In this document: piece after piece, positions 28,528 through 39,099 of the stretch
How positions within the stretch are numbered: the first letter of the stretch is position 1
Layout: each line of letters starts with the position of its first letter
Origin: Diphasiastrum complanatum
Taxonomy: Eukaryota; Streptophyta; Lycopodiopsida; Lycopodiales; Lycopodiaceae
Direction of reading: 5' to 3'
Assembly: GCA_029204225.1 (NCBI GenBank)
Contig: CM055104.1
Location: 51,053,457-51,117,456 of the forward strand
DNA: 64,000 bases
Position numbers and translations under genes: made by a program
The notes under the pieces: generated by a model
Database searches by the model: none
The model's input: only the letters and a program-made list of their open reading frames with translations
What the model was told of the DNA's origin: nothing

Positions 28528-28982
28528 TGTAGTGGGTTTCTTTCCTTGCTAACCTCAAACCAAGATCTAGTCAATCTAGCATCAAAGAGATGAAGTTAGC
28601 TGTCATGCATAGGTTCGTTCCCATGAGAGCGATAGTATAGTTCAGATCTCAACATGAATGGAGGATTCACATCTAACTCTAACATCCATTAACCCTACGA
28701 TCCATTAACACTACATCCATAACAAAGATAGCTTACTCTTTCTCTCTCATAAAAAGTATAATAACACACAATTCCAATAACAATTAGATCCAACAATTAG
28801 CAAAATCCAAAGAAAACATGAGAGATGGAGGAAAAGTGCGACATTGAAAGTCCCACAAAAAGGCCTAAAGTCCTTTTATTCAAATAACTATGTGATCATC
28901 AGGTTGGACTTACACACGCAAGGTGTCAAATCCCTCTCACTTACTAACTAGGGTTGCCTAGGGATCCGCAAACCCTCCAACA
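28528..28982 (-). repeat. 3' LTR of gypsy B (455 bp, internally deleted)
   Basis: Starts TGTTGGAGGG and ends CCCACTACA on the minus strand, matching the other LTR. About 250 bases present in the right LTR (between GGAGGAAAAGT and the GACATTRAAAGTCCC segment) are absent here. A GGTGGGGGATAT polypurine-like tract abuts it at 28983-28994. Confidence 0.88.
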
Positions 28983-28999
28983 ATATCCCCCACCAAAAT

Positions 29000-31900
29000 T
29001 GGTGGCGGACCCACGACACCTGCGAGATGCAGTTTATTGGAGAATTTTATTAGCGTCACGCCGAATCTCTATTAAGTGGTACTGCACCTTCTCCATAAAG
29101 TCGAGATGTGCAGTATTGAAATCCAAATTATGTGGTAGAAAACAACGATGGGCTCTTGCAATCCACTTTGAAGTTGTCCATGACGTGAAGCGAGATTCTC
29201 AAGAGCCTCCCATCATTGCTGCACGGAAATATAAATGAGCAACCAGCAACTGATCTTTGATATTCTCCGAGGCCATCAGCTTATTTGAATCAAATGCCAG
29301 AGGAGGGAGGCAATTGTCCCATCTGCTTGCCACTGATGCCAACAGAGTTAGATCTTTTGCAAACATTGTCGATTGTCGCACCGTCAGATCTAGAGAGTGG
29401 ACATACTCTCGTTGGTATGCTTGCAAAGCCCGGTGAAAATCCACTGAAATTGTCTAGCTGTAGGGCTGATGGATGATTGGCCAATTGGGCGTATGGATGG
29501 TGATTTCGTCCATAGCCAATCCCAAATCTTTTCATTTATTCCTTCTCAGCATTGGCACATAATAGAGATCTACCCGCAATTGGCGAGGGCTGGCAACGTA
29601 ACTCCTGATTGATTCTAGAGTTCTCTTAAAAAATGATAATTCTCCATGCCGGCTGCTCTCCCAATGCAGGTATTTTGTCCAACTCTTTGTCGGCCTCTAT
29701 CTCGGAGGTCTTAAATTCAGAACCCAACCCCCACGCGAGGACTCATGCGGATATTGCTTTAAGAAATTCTGGATCTGGTCCTCGACACTGATGGGCCTTC
29801 TGAATAGAGGTGTGGTCCTTGATGAGGATGGACCTGCTTGCACTGCCGGTAAAATTGGCGGTTGGTCTTGTATTTCTGGAGCTCCCCACTGGTCCATGCC
29901 CGAATCTAGCCCTGTATCCATTGGTACTGTTCAAAAAGTACAAAAAGGACCAAGAGTGGATCCTAATTTGATCCTCAAGAGGGATTGGTTGTCAGATTAC
30001 TTGATCTATCAATCTACTTCAGATTAAGATCAATCTAGATCAATTCTAGACACAAAATTCTAACAAGAACAATCATTAATTGAAGGTAAGTGTACTTTCT
30101 GGTTTCACACATGTGAAACATTGTCTGAGTACGGACTCCAACCTGAAAATTTAGTACACATTGATAGAACCTTAAAACAATCAAAACAAATATAGACAAA
30201 TGAAGAGAATCACTCAAAATTGCTTCCAAAACCAAGATTGGTGTCTCACAATGATTATGGCCAAACGTGGCTCTATATATACAATAAGTGGGAGCTCGTG
30301 GTACTGATCATCCCTCTGATCTCACATGTGTGAAGTTGTTTTGTCATATGATGATTCATCATGCAAAACTGACACTTGGACAAAACCTTCTATTTTGAGC
30401 ATTTTTGGTCCATTTTTCTTCTATATGGAGATCTACTTGGAAATCTTCTAGAAGTCAAAATTCACCTACTTCAGCTTATTCCACACATGTGAGCTATCCT
30501 CTACACATGTGATATGACATCTAACCAAAGGATGTGGCTCATGCAATCAATAGATTGATGCATATGCCTAGAAAACTAGTTTTTGGCCTTTTTAGCCACT
30601 AGAACTTGAAATCATATGTACAACCTATATGATTATGGTACATGACAAGTACACTATTTTTACATGTGGGAATAGGCTCCACACATGTGTGTTTATCTAT
30701 ATATACAAGATTATTGGCCTCTACCAAGCTTATTTTTGCATTTTTCACAGGTACATCCTCTTGACACGTAGGGGAGAATTGCGACATGATCGGTACGGGG
30801 ACTTGTGGTCCGGCTTCCAACACCTGAGTGACTGCTTTTTCATACGCGCTGATGGTTTCTTTAGCCTTTGCCAACTTGGTTGAAGCTACTTCTTTTAACC
30901 TGTCAAAGTGGCCTTGGAATCCTTGAAGGGCCACTTTGTACATTTCCACTTTCTTGAACAAATACGTGATCTACCTACAGTAGAGTCATGGAGTTGTTTG
31001 AATCCTCTTTCAGGGGATTGGAGTTCAAAGGGTGCAGGGCTCTGGGGCATTTCAAAAATTTCGGCAGCCCCAAAGGGGTCAAAATCATCAAACATATCCA
31101 TGAAATACTATGTGTTTGGTGAAGTGGCTTCAGTGTGCGGGGGTGAGGCGGCCTGGGTAGCTGTAATGGGAATGGTAGCTTCAATGGTCACGGATTGTCC
31201 TTGAGTGGAAGTAGAGGTGATGGAAGCAAAAGAGGGCCAAGGGAATTGGAAATTCAGTGCGAACAGCAGCAGGGGGTGGAAGCGCAACTGACTAGTGCCT
31301 AGTGCGACGTCATGACGCGAAAGGCGAGTCATGAATGACAATCTCGCTACGTGGACGATGACGACGACTATGGAAATTCGAGACCTGGTGAGATGACTCG
31401 CCGGTGCTTCTTCATAGACCAAAAGCACAGAATCCAGGTGGAAGCCATGGATTTTGTTTTCTAGGTGAGAGGCGGCTAGAAGAGACAACAAAGAGCCAAC
31501 AGTGAACTGTTGCTTTGTATTGCTCTTAAGAGCTCGTTTGAGCTCACCAGAAATAGTCTTGAACCAGTTATATGGTTCAAGAGGGGCTCTGGCTAACTTT
31601 GTATAGGACTCAACTATCCTATGGAGGATTTGTGAAGTGATGCAATCTTTCCTGAGGTTGTCAAACATCAAGAAGTTTTTCAGTAGCTGGGCAGCAGCGT
31701 GTATGGAAGGCTCAGTGATGGCATCAAGGAGGTATTCGTCATTAGTCCAATGCAAATCGTTGGTGAGGTTGATGTAAGGCTTGATGGCCTGTTTGGCCTG
31801 CTTATGATTGGGTAAGGCTTGTGTTCCAGACGTTATGCCTATGGCAGCAAGGGCGGCCTCAGTGACGCGCACCTTGTGTGTTGTTCCCTAAAAGGTGATA

Positions 31901-32140
31901 TAAAATCTCGATTTCTCTTCCTTCCATGTATTGAAGGCAAGAGTGATGAAATCCATGTTGATTTTTCCAGAAGAGGCTCTCTCATGAATACCCATCGCGA
32001 TAAGCAGAGGTTCCGCAAGGTTCATCCACTGAGTGACCATGCTTGTGCTAAGAAGGATCATGATGTCCATAGCAATTGGGACATCATGATGGATAGTATA
32101 ACGGGGAGACTGAGAAGTATCTGTGGAAGACATGATGATC
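29000..32140 (-). pseudogene. Extra frame of gypsy B downstream of integrase, function unknown
   Basis: Begins near 32135 (MSSTDTSQSPRYTIHHDVPI), crosses a TAG at about 31888-31890 and continues in the same frame as GTTHKVRVTEAALAAIGITS, AKQAIKPYINLTNDLHWTND, YKLARA-type text and QFTVGSLLSLLAASHLENKI. After a shift near 31100 come an acidic part (MDMFDDFDPFGAAEIFEMPQ) and a probable coiled coil (FQGHFDRLKEVASTKLAKAK, ETISAYEKAVTQVLEAG). The solo LTR at 29928-30749 interrupts it; it resumes with MDTGLDSGMDQWGAPEIQDQ and FLKQYPHESSRGG and ends around VDFHRALQAYQREYV and WDNCLPPLAFDSNKL. About 770 codons once the LTR is removed. Athila-type elements have an env-position frame here, but I see no signal peptide or membrane anchor. 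Confidence 0.55.
29928..30749 (-). repeat. Solo LTR (822 bp) with 5-bp target duplication
   Basis: On the minus strand it starts TGTGAAAAATGC and ends CTTTTTGAACA. It is flanked by GGTAC at 29923-29927 and GGTAC at 30750-30754. A TATATATAGAG box reads on the minus strand near 30283-30272. No internal element sequence is present, so the two LTRs recombined. The start TGTGAAAA resembles the copia LTR at 832. Confidence 0.9.
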
Positions 32141-32681
32141 ATAAATGCAAAGCAAAACAAGCGAATGTATATCAGAAAGCAGTTAAAGAAATTTGGAAGG
32201 CTTTGGTCACGGGAAAAATTTGCAAGAGCTTTGCTAGCACAAGTGAGGAATGAATCGAATTCAGCCAACTTATAGGTAAATTTGGTGGGTCCATTACACT
32301 GAATACTAGTTGGCTGATCAGTTTTGAGCAAAAATTTGAAGGTATGTACAATAATGTGAAAATAGGCTATAAAAATCTCGGCAAAGGTTTCTGGGGATCT
32401 GAACCTATCAGGCGAATGTTTTCCAGGGCTGGCGAAGGATGAACCTTCGCCCAAGAGGGTCCTTCACCCAAGTACTGTCATAAATGTATCATTTCACAAT
32501 CTGAGCCTATGGACAACCTAATTTTGACATTTTAAGATCATCTAGCAGGTCGACGAATGTTCATAATGAGGGTAAGGTGCTCGGTGAAGGTTCCCGAAAT
32601 TGCATATTATTGATCCTTCGCCTGACTCAGAATCTGGATTTTTCCTGATCAGAAACTTTCGCCCACTTCAAATTAGATAAA

Positions 32682-34211
32682 TTAGAGTGGATGTATAGTC
32701 TGAGAGCCCAACAAAGGTTTCTGGTACTGTATAGGCCACATCTGACCGAAACAGTGATTTTCTAAGTCATTTTTCATGAAAAGACTGTCCTTCGTTTTTT
32801 CCATGCTGATGACTTTCTGACTTTTGCTCATCAGTCTTTTCTCAAAATTTTTTTTTACTGTCTTTTTCCAAAAAATTTGAACAATCAAATACTGAAACCA
32901 ACAAATTGAAAAACAAATAAAATTAAACAATCCTTGAGATCGGGCTTGTTGAACTGGCAGAGCAGGCTGCCAAAACTTGCGTAATCGACTACCATTCATC
33001 GGAGTATCAAATCGTTTTCCATCCAAGTGCTCAATAATTACTGCGCCATAGTTCAAGATTTCCTTCACTTTATACGGGCCTTCACCAGTAAACTTCAATT
33101 TTCCCTTGATCAGCTTGGTTTTGTAAATCAATGCGAGATATCATGCTTTTAGATCTTTTTTGTGCAATCGACGATCGTGCCATGCCTTGTGACGGGCTTT
33201 CTTTGCAGCTAACGCATGAACTGTCATCAATCGGGTTTCACATAATTTGTGCAACGCTTCATAACGGAGTTGTAAAGACTTATCATCAAATCATTCCGTT
33301 GCTGCTATGTGTAATGATGAGATTAAAAATTCAATCGGCATGACAACATCTTGACCATAAACTAGTTGAAAAGGTGTTTGATTTGTACTATTTTTAGAAG
33401 CGATTCTGAATGCCCATAAAGCTGCATACAATTTATGTTCCCAATCAGACCGACTCGCTTCAACTGTCTTCGTCATAATTGTGCAGAGAATCTTATTGGA
33501 AGATTCAGCTCGGCCATTCCCTCTGGGATAGTAAGGAGTACTAAATCTCTGTATCACAAAAAAATCTTCCAGTAAGCACTTTATTGTTTGATTAACAAAG
33601 TGTGTACCCCGGTCACTGACAATCTTGATCGGACATCCAAATTTGATTATAATATTTTCATAGAGAAACTTGACCGTAGATTTTGCATCAGCAACTTTGA
33701 CACCTTTGGCTTCAACCCACTTGGTCATATAATCAGTTGCTATGAAAATGTATCTGGCCCACTTTTCAAACGATGCTTGCGATAAAATCGGATGCAAGGG
33801 TCCATAATTTTTTCGAGTAGGCCGTCGTGCTTGCTGGCAAACATCACATGTCTGAATAAAATTTTCTATGTCCTTATGAAGCATAGGCCACCAACATCCT
33901 GATTGCAAAAGTTTGTGAACAATAATATTTGTAGAGAAGTGTCCTCCGCCCATGCCATCATGTGAAAACATGATTAAATCTGGTACTTCATGTGGTAAAA
34001 CACATCTATGTAGAATATTGTCTGATCCACGATGATACAATTGTCCTGCAATCAATTGATAAGGTTGAGTCTTATGAATCAATTGTCTCTTCTGTACTTT
34101 TGTCAAAGAGTCATTCGGTTGTCCTAGCATCAGGTAATCAACAATATCCGCTGCCCACTCAGGTACTGCTTCGACATAGAACAATACAACATCTTGTAGT
34201 TCATCATCCAC
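32682..34211 (-). pseudogene. Gypsy B integrase
   Basis: Frame open from 34211 to 33291, with a TGA, then continuing in the same frame past a second stop near 33132 to 32682. Zinc-binding HHCC: HRCVLPHEVPDLIMFSHDGM, GGHF, then CDVCQQARRP. Core: FIATDYMTKWVEAKGVKVAD, then VSDRGTHFVNQTIK and the Glu in YYPRGNGRAESSNKIL, so D, D and E are all present. Then LYAALWAFRIASKNSTNQTP and FQLVYGQDVVMP. The C-terminal part (KARHKAWHDRRL, KFTGEGPYKVKEILNYGAVI, NGSRLRKFWQ) is the usual gypsy post-core domain. Integrase joins the cDNA to target DNA. Two nonsense codons make it inactive. Confidence 0.93.
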
Positions 34212-34229
34212 TTCAGTGTTAACTGGTGC

Positions 34230-34530
34230 GGATTTGATTCACAAAACGTGATCGGCAAGATAATGTTGCTTGCCCTTTCGAACCACAATTCAAAAGTCAA
34301 ATTCAGTCAATAACAGTAACCATCTTGCAATATGTCCAGTATTGCATGTCTTGTTGACCAAGTAAAGTAACGGTTGATGATCCATATAAAATACAAAGTG
34401 CATTTCCATGAGGTAGTGACAAAATTTTTGCACCAAAAAAATCATGGCTAATGCCTCATGTTCTGTTATTCAATAATTCTTTTCCGGATATGTAAGTTGT
34501 CTGCTTGCAAATTGTATAGGATAATCCTTC
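34230..34530 (-). pseudogene. Gypsy B RNase H fragment
   Basis: Minus-strand translation gives PIQFASRQLTYPEKNY, a stop, ITEHEALAMIFLVQKFCHYL, FVFYMDHQPLLYLVNK and ARWLLLLTEFDF, the Ty3-type RNase H series. It follows the protease frame within about 20 bases, with no RT in between. Confidence 0.85.
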
Positions 34531-34549
34531 TTATAGTCATCTGGTTGCG

Positions 34550-35179
34550 TCAAAACTGATCGTTGACACATATATCCTGCTGTACAATCAATCGTGCAAG
34601 AGCTTCATTCCAGTTGACAGTATCCGTTTGAGAATCGTAATGAACTCCCAAATTTTTCTCTGGACGGTCACAAGTCTGATCCGTTGTTGATGAATCATCA
34701 TCCTCTTTTTGAATCACTGGTCTGATAGTCCAAGTTGTAGGATCAACTTTGACTGCATGTTCACGATTTTCAAAAATGATTTTCCCGGTACCCCAGTTAT
34801 GAATTACTTGCGCAACTCGTAACCATGGGCATCCCAATAGGACTCGGTAGATATTCAGTGCTTCTGGTAAGTCCATCACTACGAAAGTAATGACGAACTG
34901 TACTCCCACAATTCTGACAAGTATATCTTCAACCATTCCTCGCGGACGAACTGTCGTTTGATCAGCTAGCTTAATAGCAAAAGTAGCAGGCTTGATCTTT
35001 GTAAGGCCCCATTTTGCACATAGTTTTGTAGAAATCAGATTAACTCTTGAACCGCCATCTATCACAGTTGCTTCCTTAGGAAATTGTCTATGTTGTATCG
35101 CAAGAGTGATATTCTTTTGTTCACTTTCCCAAGCAGCTCCGACATGGAGGACTTCATTAGATTCTTCAAATCGGCACAA
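34550..35179 (-). CDS. Gypsy B aspartic protease region
   Basis: Frame of 209 codons. The retropepsin-like core is visible: ATVIDGGSRVNLISTKLCAK (D-G-G form, common in plant gypsy proteases), followed by TVRPRGMVEDILVRIVGVQF, LLGCPWLRVAQVIHNWG and KIIFENREHAVKV. This enzyme cuts the Gag-Pol precursor. The frame runs on to about 34550, where RT ought to begin but does not. The frame at 35191-35685 upstream is the linker between the zinc knuckle and protease. Confidence 0.85.
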   Translation of the reverse strand: MCRFEESNEVLHVGAAWESEQKNITLAIQHRQFPKEATVIDGGSRVNLISTKLCAKWGLTKIKPATFAIKLADQTTVRPRGMVEDILVRIVGVQFVITFVVMDLPEALNIYRVLLGCPWLRVAQVIHNWGTGKIIFENREHAVKVDPTTWTIRPVIQKEDDDSSTTDQTCDRPEKNLGVHYDSQTDTVNWNEALARLIVQQDICVNDQF

Positions 35180-35190
35180 AAAAGTGGCTC

Positions 35191-36369
35191 CTAATAGACT
35201 TCTGGTTTTACTTGAGTTAACTTTTGTGCTAAGACTTCTTTTGCTTTTGGCACCAACTTCAGGAACTCTCCTAATGAAATATTGATCTTGCTAGACAAAA
35301 TGTTCATGAGCAATTGTGTTTGCGGTGCGTTCGGTTCAGTCATCTTGAAGGGTTCTTCTTGATGATGCAATTGGTCATTCATATTTGTACGTGAATTTCT
35401 TGGTGGTTGCAATGGTGAAGAACGAACTTCTGTTGTTGCTTTAGCAGCTTTAAGCTCCTCTTCTTCTTGCAGATGTTTAATCCACTGCCTCATATCCTGG
35501 TATCTTCGTTTTTCTGCATGGAGATTTGGATAGACTCCAGATGCGGTTGGTATATCGTTCAATGGTATAGAATTAGTAGGTACTGGATCCGCTACTGGTT
35601 CTTTCTGCTTCTGTGCTCTGGTGGCCACCATCAAGGGTACACTTGATTTATTCTGAGCTACCGATCGTTGCTTGATTGTTATCAAATTTACAGGTGTTGT
35701 AGCTGGTGGTGGCTTTGGTCTTGCTGGACAGTCTTTATAGCAATGTCCATAACCACAATCTTGAAAGAATGGTACAAATTTCTCTTTATTTGGACATTCT
35801 GCAACTTTGTGATTTTTTCCACATGCAAAGCATCCAAGTGGTGCTCTGGTCCAATTTGTAGAGGCTTGTTGTTGTGCGGCAGCATAAATAGCATACTATT
35901 CTGAAAACCCACCTTCTTGATCATTACCATAGTTCCATTGCTCAGCACTTCCGTACGGTTCTGGTTCCATTAAATTGGCTAGAGGAGCAGAATGCTTTGG
36001 TGGGGCAGGGAAGGCTAAATGTTCTGGGTATCCAAGAGCAGATTGTCGAGGTCTAGCTGCTAGATTTCCTCCATATTGTGGTTCTCGATATCCCATTTGG
36101 ACATACCATTGCTGAATTATCTGAGGATTGAAGTTGCAAAAAGCAGTCTCATGATCAGGGGAATTATACAAACTGCAAACATTGATTTCCATTCGTTTTT
36201 TCAATTGAGGACACTCGTTTGCTATGTGATTTCCTGTACAAATAGAACACCAGACATTCTCCCTGATAAGAAAAGTCTTCGCAAACTTTTCATGTTCCTT
36301 GTTCACTTTTCCATGGAAATCTTCCAATGCTTTGATCTTCTCATCAAATTGCGACTGCAACTTTTCCAC
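35191..36369 (-). pseudogene. Gypsy B gag C-terminal zinc-knuckle and linker region
   Basis: Three overlapping minus-strand frames (36369-35896, 35948-35688, 35685-35191) form one decayed coding stretch. A first Cys-rich motif reads VWCSICTGNHIANECPQLKK, followed by VCSLYNSPDHETAFCNFNPQ. A second part around 35850-35750 has CFACGKNHKVAEC-like text broken by a stop. The linker 35685-35191 ends with EFLKLVPKAKEVLAQKLT ahead of protease. A related zinc-knuckle fragment is found at 56633-57142. Confidence 0.7.
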
Positions 36370-36616
36370 CTATTTCTGCTGGTTCTTCCCGAGTTTCTCA
36401 AACTCATTCAGCATCATTTCTGCAGTAGCGTTGGCATTTGTTGATGCAATAGTGGTGGATGTCATAGTGTCTATCTTGTTGTATAGGACAACATATTGAT
36501 ATTTGGCTCATCATCTGAATCTTCATCCTCCTCTCGAATTGCATCATCCATAGCATTTTGCAAGAGTGCATACTCATTATGGCGTTTTAGCTCACGCCTG
36601 ATCCGTTTAGGTAAAC

Positions 36617-37071
36617 CTAACAAAAACCACATAATATGACATTTTTGTTAATCAGCTCAGGTTCGCACTCAGATCTGAGGCGTTTCACCCATTCAATGTA
36701 ATCTCGAACCATTTCTTGCTTTCCCATTTTAATTTTACTTAAAAGTAGAAAAAAGTCATCCATAAACTTCCGCGGTTTGAACTGTGTGATAAGGGCTCGT
36801 TTAACAACCTCCCAATCTATACGCTCAGTTTCATTTTGATTATAGTACCAATCTTGTGCTGCGTCTGTTAAAGCCCTAGAAAACAGCTGAAGTTTTATCT
36901 TAGGGATAAATCTTGCCATAGACTTCACAAGATTCAACATATGATCTGGATAAATCTAACTGGATCTGTTAATCCATTATATTTGGGTAGATCCAAATGG
37001 GGTGCTCTTCTGACAATAATTGGAGTGACTTCTTGAGGAGCACCTCCAAGAGCAGCTTCAGGGACAGCCAT
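36617..37071 (-). pseudogene. Gypsy B gag N-terminal and capsid region
   Basis: ATG at 37071 (MAVPEAALGGAPQEVTP, then HLDLPKYNGLTDP), a frame disturbance near 36950, then VKSMARFIPKIKLQLFSRAL, DAAQDWYYNQ and FMDDFFLLLSKIKMGKQEMV with YIEWVKRLRSECEPELI, the capsid signature of gypsy gag (retrotransposon gag domain). It ends at a stop near 36617; the remainder to the zinc knuckle is scrambled by stops. Confidence 0.85.
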
Positions 37072-38242
37072 CTTTATAAATTTAGATCAAGCAGACAATG
37101 AGATTGGATCTAGATTTTTCAATCAAACACTATCTCAAATCAGATCTGCTAGATCTATTTCACTTTTCAAAAATCTGATTAAGATTTCAAAATTCAATCA
37201 ATCGATACTCTTAAAAAATGAAAAATTTCTCAAAATCCAAATCAGAATGTATCATATTTGATCCAAATTTTGACAGAGACTTGATCTGGAAAATCAGAAC
37301 CTAAAATAGTACTGGCGAAGATTGGCTCAATGAAAGTTCAGCAGTGCTCTTTTGGGAAAAAAAAAAAAACTCTTTGATCAACTTTTCTGACAATTTCTAG
37401 GACCTCTCAGATGAAAGATTTGACACATATAAAACTATGGAAAACCAGACGAAGGTTTTGGACACAAGAAAATACAGTTTCTATAGTTTGGCGAGGGTAA
37501 AAATCAAGATTTTTTATGATCTGAACAAGAAGAATCTTCGTCGAACTCAAAAATAGTATTTTACTATAAATAGAATAATCTGAAAACTCGACGAAGGTTT
37601 TGACAAAGGATCAAGAGTAATACTGGTATTTTTGCAAAAAAATGACTATTTTGACAAAAATATGACAATATGATAACTGATCTTCTGAAAACCCTTCTAT
37701 TTTTGGTATTATTTGCCAACCTGGCAGTAAATAGATTTAAATCACACCTATGCACAGTGAATCGGGCGAAGGTTCCCTTTTTGTATTTTTAGGGTTTTGG
37801 TGATTTTTTGGTGTTTTTTGATAGTTTTTCTGATGGTTCTGGAAATCTGCTAGGAATTAATTTTTGCCCTTCAAACTGAAGGTTCTGTGATCAAAACCGA
37901 AGGTGTCTTCAACTTGATGAAGGTTTTCTGAAAAAGGGCAAAATGTTATAAACTCCGATGACGCTTTTTGCCTCCTTTTGACCAAAATATGGTAGATTTG
38001 ACCGATTTTTGTTTTTTTTTCTGATATCTTAGATCCAAATGGATCTTAAGATTGGTGATCTGAATAGCTTTCCCTGTTTAACAATCAAATTAGATTCAAA
38101 CAAGCAAATCTACTCAAGTTAAGCAAAATCACTCCCAAACTAATCCTAAATGCAGGTCTTAACACTATTCATGCCACGACAAGATGCCTAATGCAAGATA
38201 ACCATCCAACAAACATGCTGTAAACTGAAAAATTGGCGTAGC
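37072..38242 (-). other. Gypsy B leader with recurring CGAAGGTT motifs
   Basis: 1.2 kb between primer site and gag. No open frame of note. Variants of GACGAAGGTTTT or GGCGAAGGTTCC occur at about 37453, 37590, 37764, 37900 and 37918 on the plus strand. Similar motifs in both orientations occur at 32404-32660 between integrase and the extra frame. Confidence 0.55.
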
Positions 38243-38260
38243 TCCCCGGCAACGGCGCCA
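38243..38260 (-). promoter_or_regulatory. Primer binding site of gypsy B (Asp-tRNA type)
   Basis: On the minus strand TGGCGCCGTTGCCGGGGA, the primer site described for Athila/Tat-type gypsy elements. It lies 4 bases inside the LTR, as expected. Confidence 0.93.
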
Positions 38261-38264
38261 AAAT

Positions 38265-39099
38265 TGTAGTGGGTTTCTTTCCTTGCTTAAACTCAAACCA
38301 AGATTTAGTCAATCTAGCATCAAAGAGACGAAGTTAGTTGTCACGCGTAGGTTCGTTCCCATGAGAGCGATAGTATAGTTCAGATTTCAACATGAATGGA
38401 GGATTCACATCTAACTCTAACATCAAAGAGACGAAGTTAGTTGTCACACGTAGGTTCGTTCCCATGAGAGCGATAGTATAGTTCAGATTTCAACATGAAT
38501 GGAGGATTCACATCTAACTCTAACATCCATTATCCCTACGATCCATTAACACTACATCAATAACAAAGATAGCTTACTCTTTCTCTCTCTCCCTTTCTCT
38601 CTCATAAAAAGTATAATAACACACAATTCCAATAACAATAAGATCCAACCATTAGCAAAATCCAAAGAAAACATGAGAGATGGAGGAAAAGTAATAGAGA
38701 GCAAGGACATTCATCAATCCATTTCTGAAGAGAACCAATCTACTTTATTGAAATGAGGAAATGAACATGAGGAGCAACTCGAGTTGGTCCCTTTATATAG
38801 TAGAGAGGAGGACTCTAGCCTCTGAATCCTATTGGTCTATTTTTGCTTCCCTAATTATTCAAATTCAAAAAAGAGCGGGAACCATCCAAATTGGAAGATA
38901 ACCCAACTTTATTCACTAACTTGACATTTAGGCCCTACGACATTAAAAGTCCCACAAAAAGGCCTAAAGTCCTTTTATTGACTTTTAACTAATCAAATAA
39001 CTATGTGATCATCGGGTTGGACTTACACACATAGGGTGCCAAATCTCTCACTTATTAACTAGGGTTAAGGCTGCCTTGGGATCCGCAAACCCTCCAACA
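38265..39099 (-). repeat. 5' LTR of gypsy B (835 bp, with internal duplication)
   Basis: On the minus strand TGTTGGAGGGTTTGCG to CCCACTACA. It has an internal direct duplication of about 101 bp (copies around 38319 and 38420 share GACGAAGTTAGTTGTCAC and CCCATGAGAGCGATAGTATA). The plus-strand TTTATATAGTAGAGAGG at 38791 is a TATA-like element if read on the minus strand as CTCTACTATATAAA. Confidence 0.9.

Larger units (their letters stand above)
28528..39099 (-). mobile_element. Gypsy element B (10.6 kb), nested inside gypsy A
   Basis: Bounded by direct LTRs (28528-28982 and 38265-39099) with a TGTTGG...CTACA structure on the minus strand, an Asp-tRNA-type primer binding site, gag, zinc-knuckle region, protease, RNase H, integrase and an extra frame before the 3' LTR. 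RT is deleted. The flanks are CTTTTT (28522-28527) and CTTTT (39100-39104), an imperfect target duplication, and gypsy A coding sequence resumes on both sides. The Asp-type primer site and extra post-integrase frame are known from the Athila/Tat-type gypsy groups. Confidence 0.88.

Noticed and set aside
34811-35179. D-G-G in the gypsy B protease as a broken active site
   Set aside because: D-G-G is common in plant gypsy proteases, so it does not by itself show inactivation.
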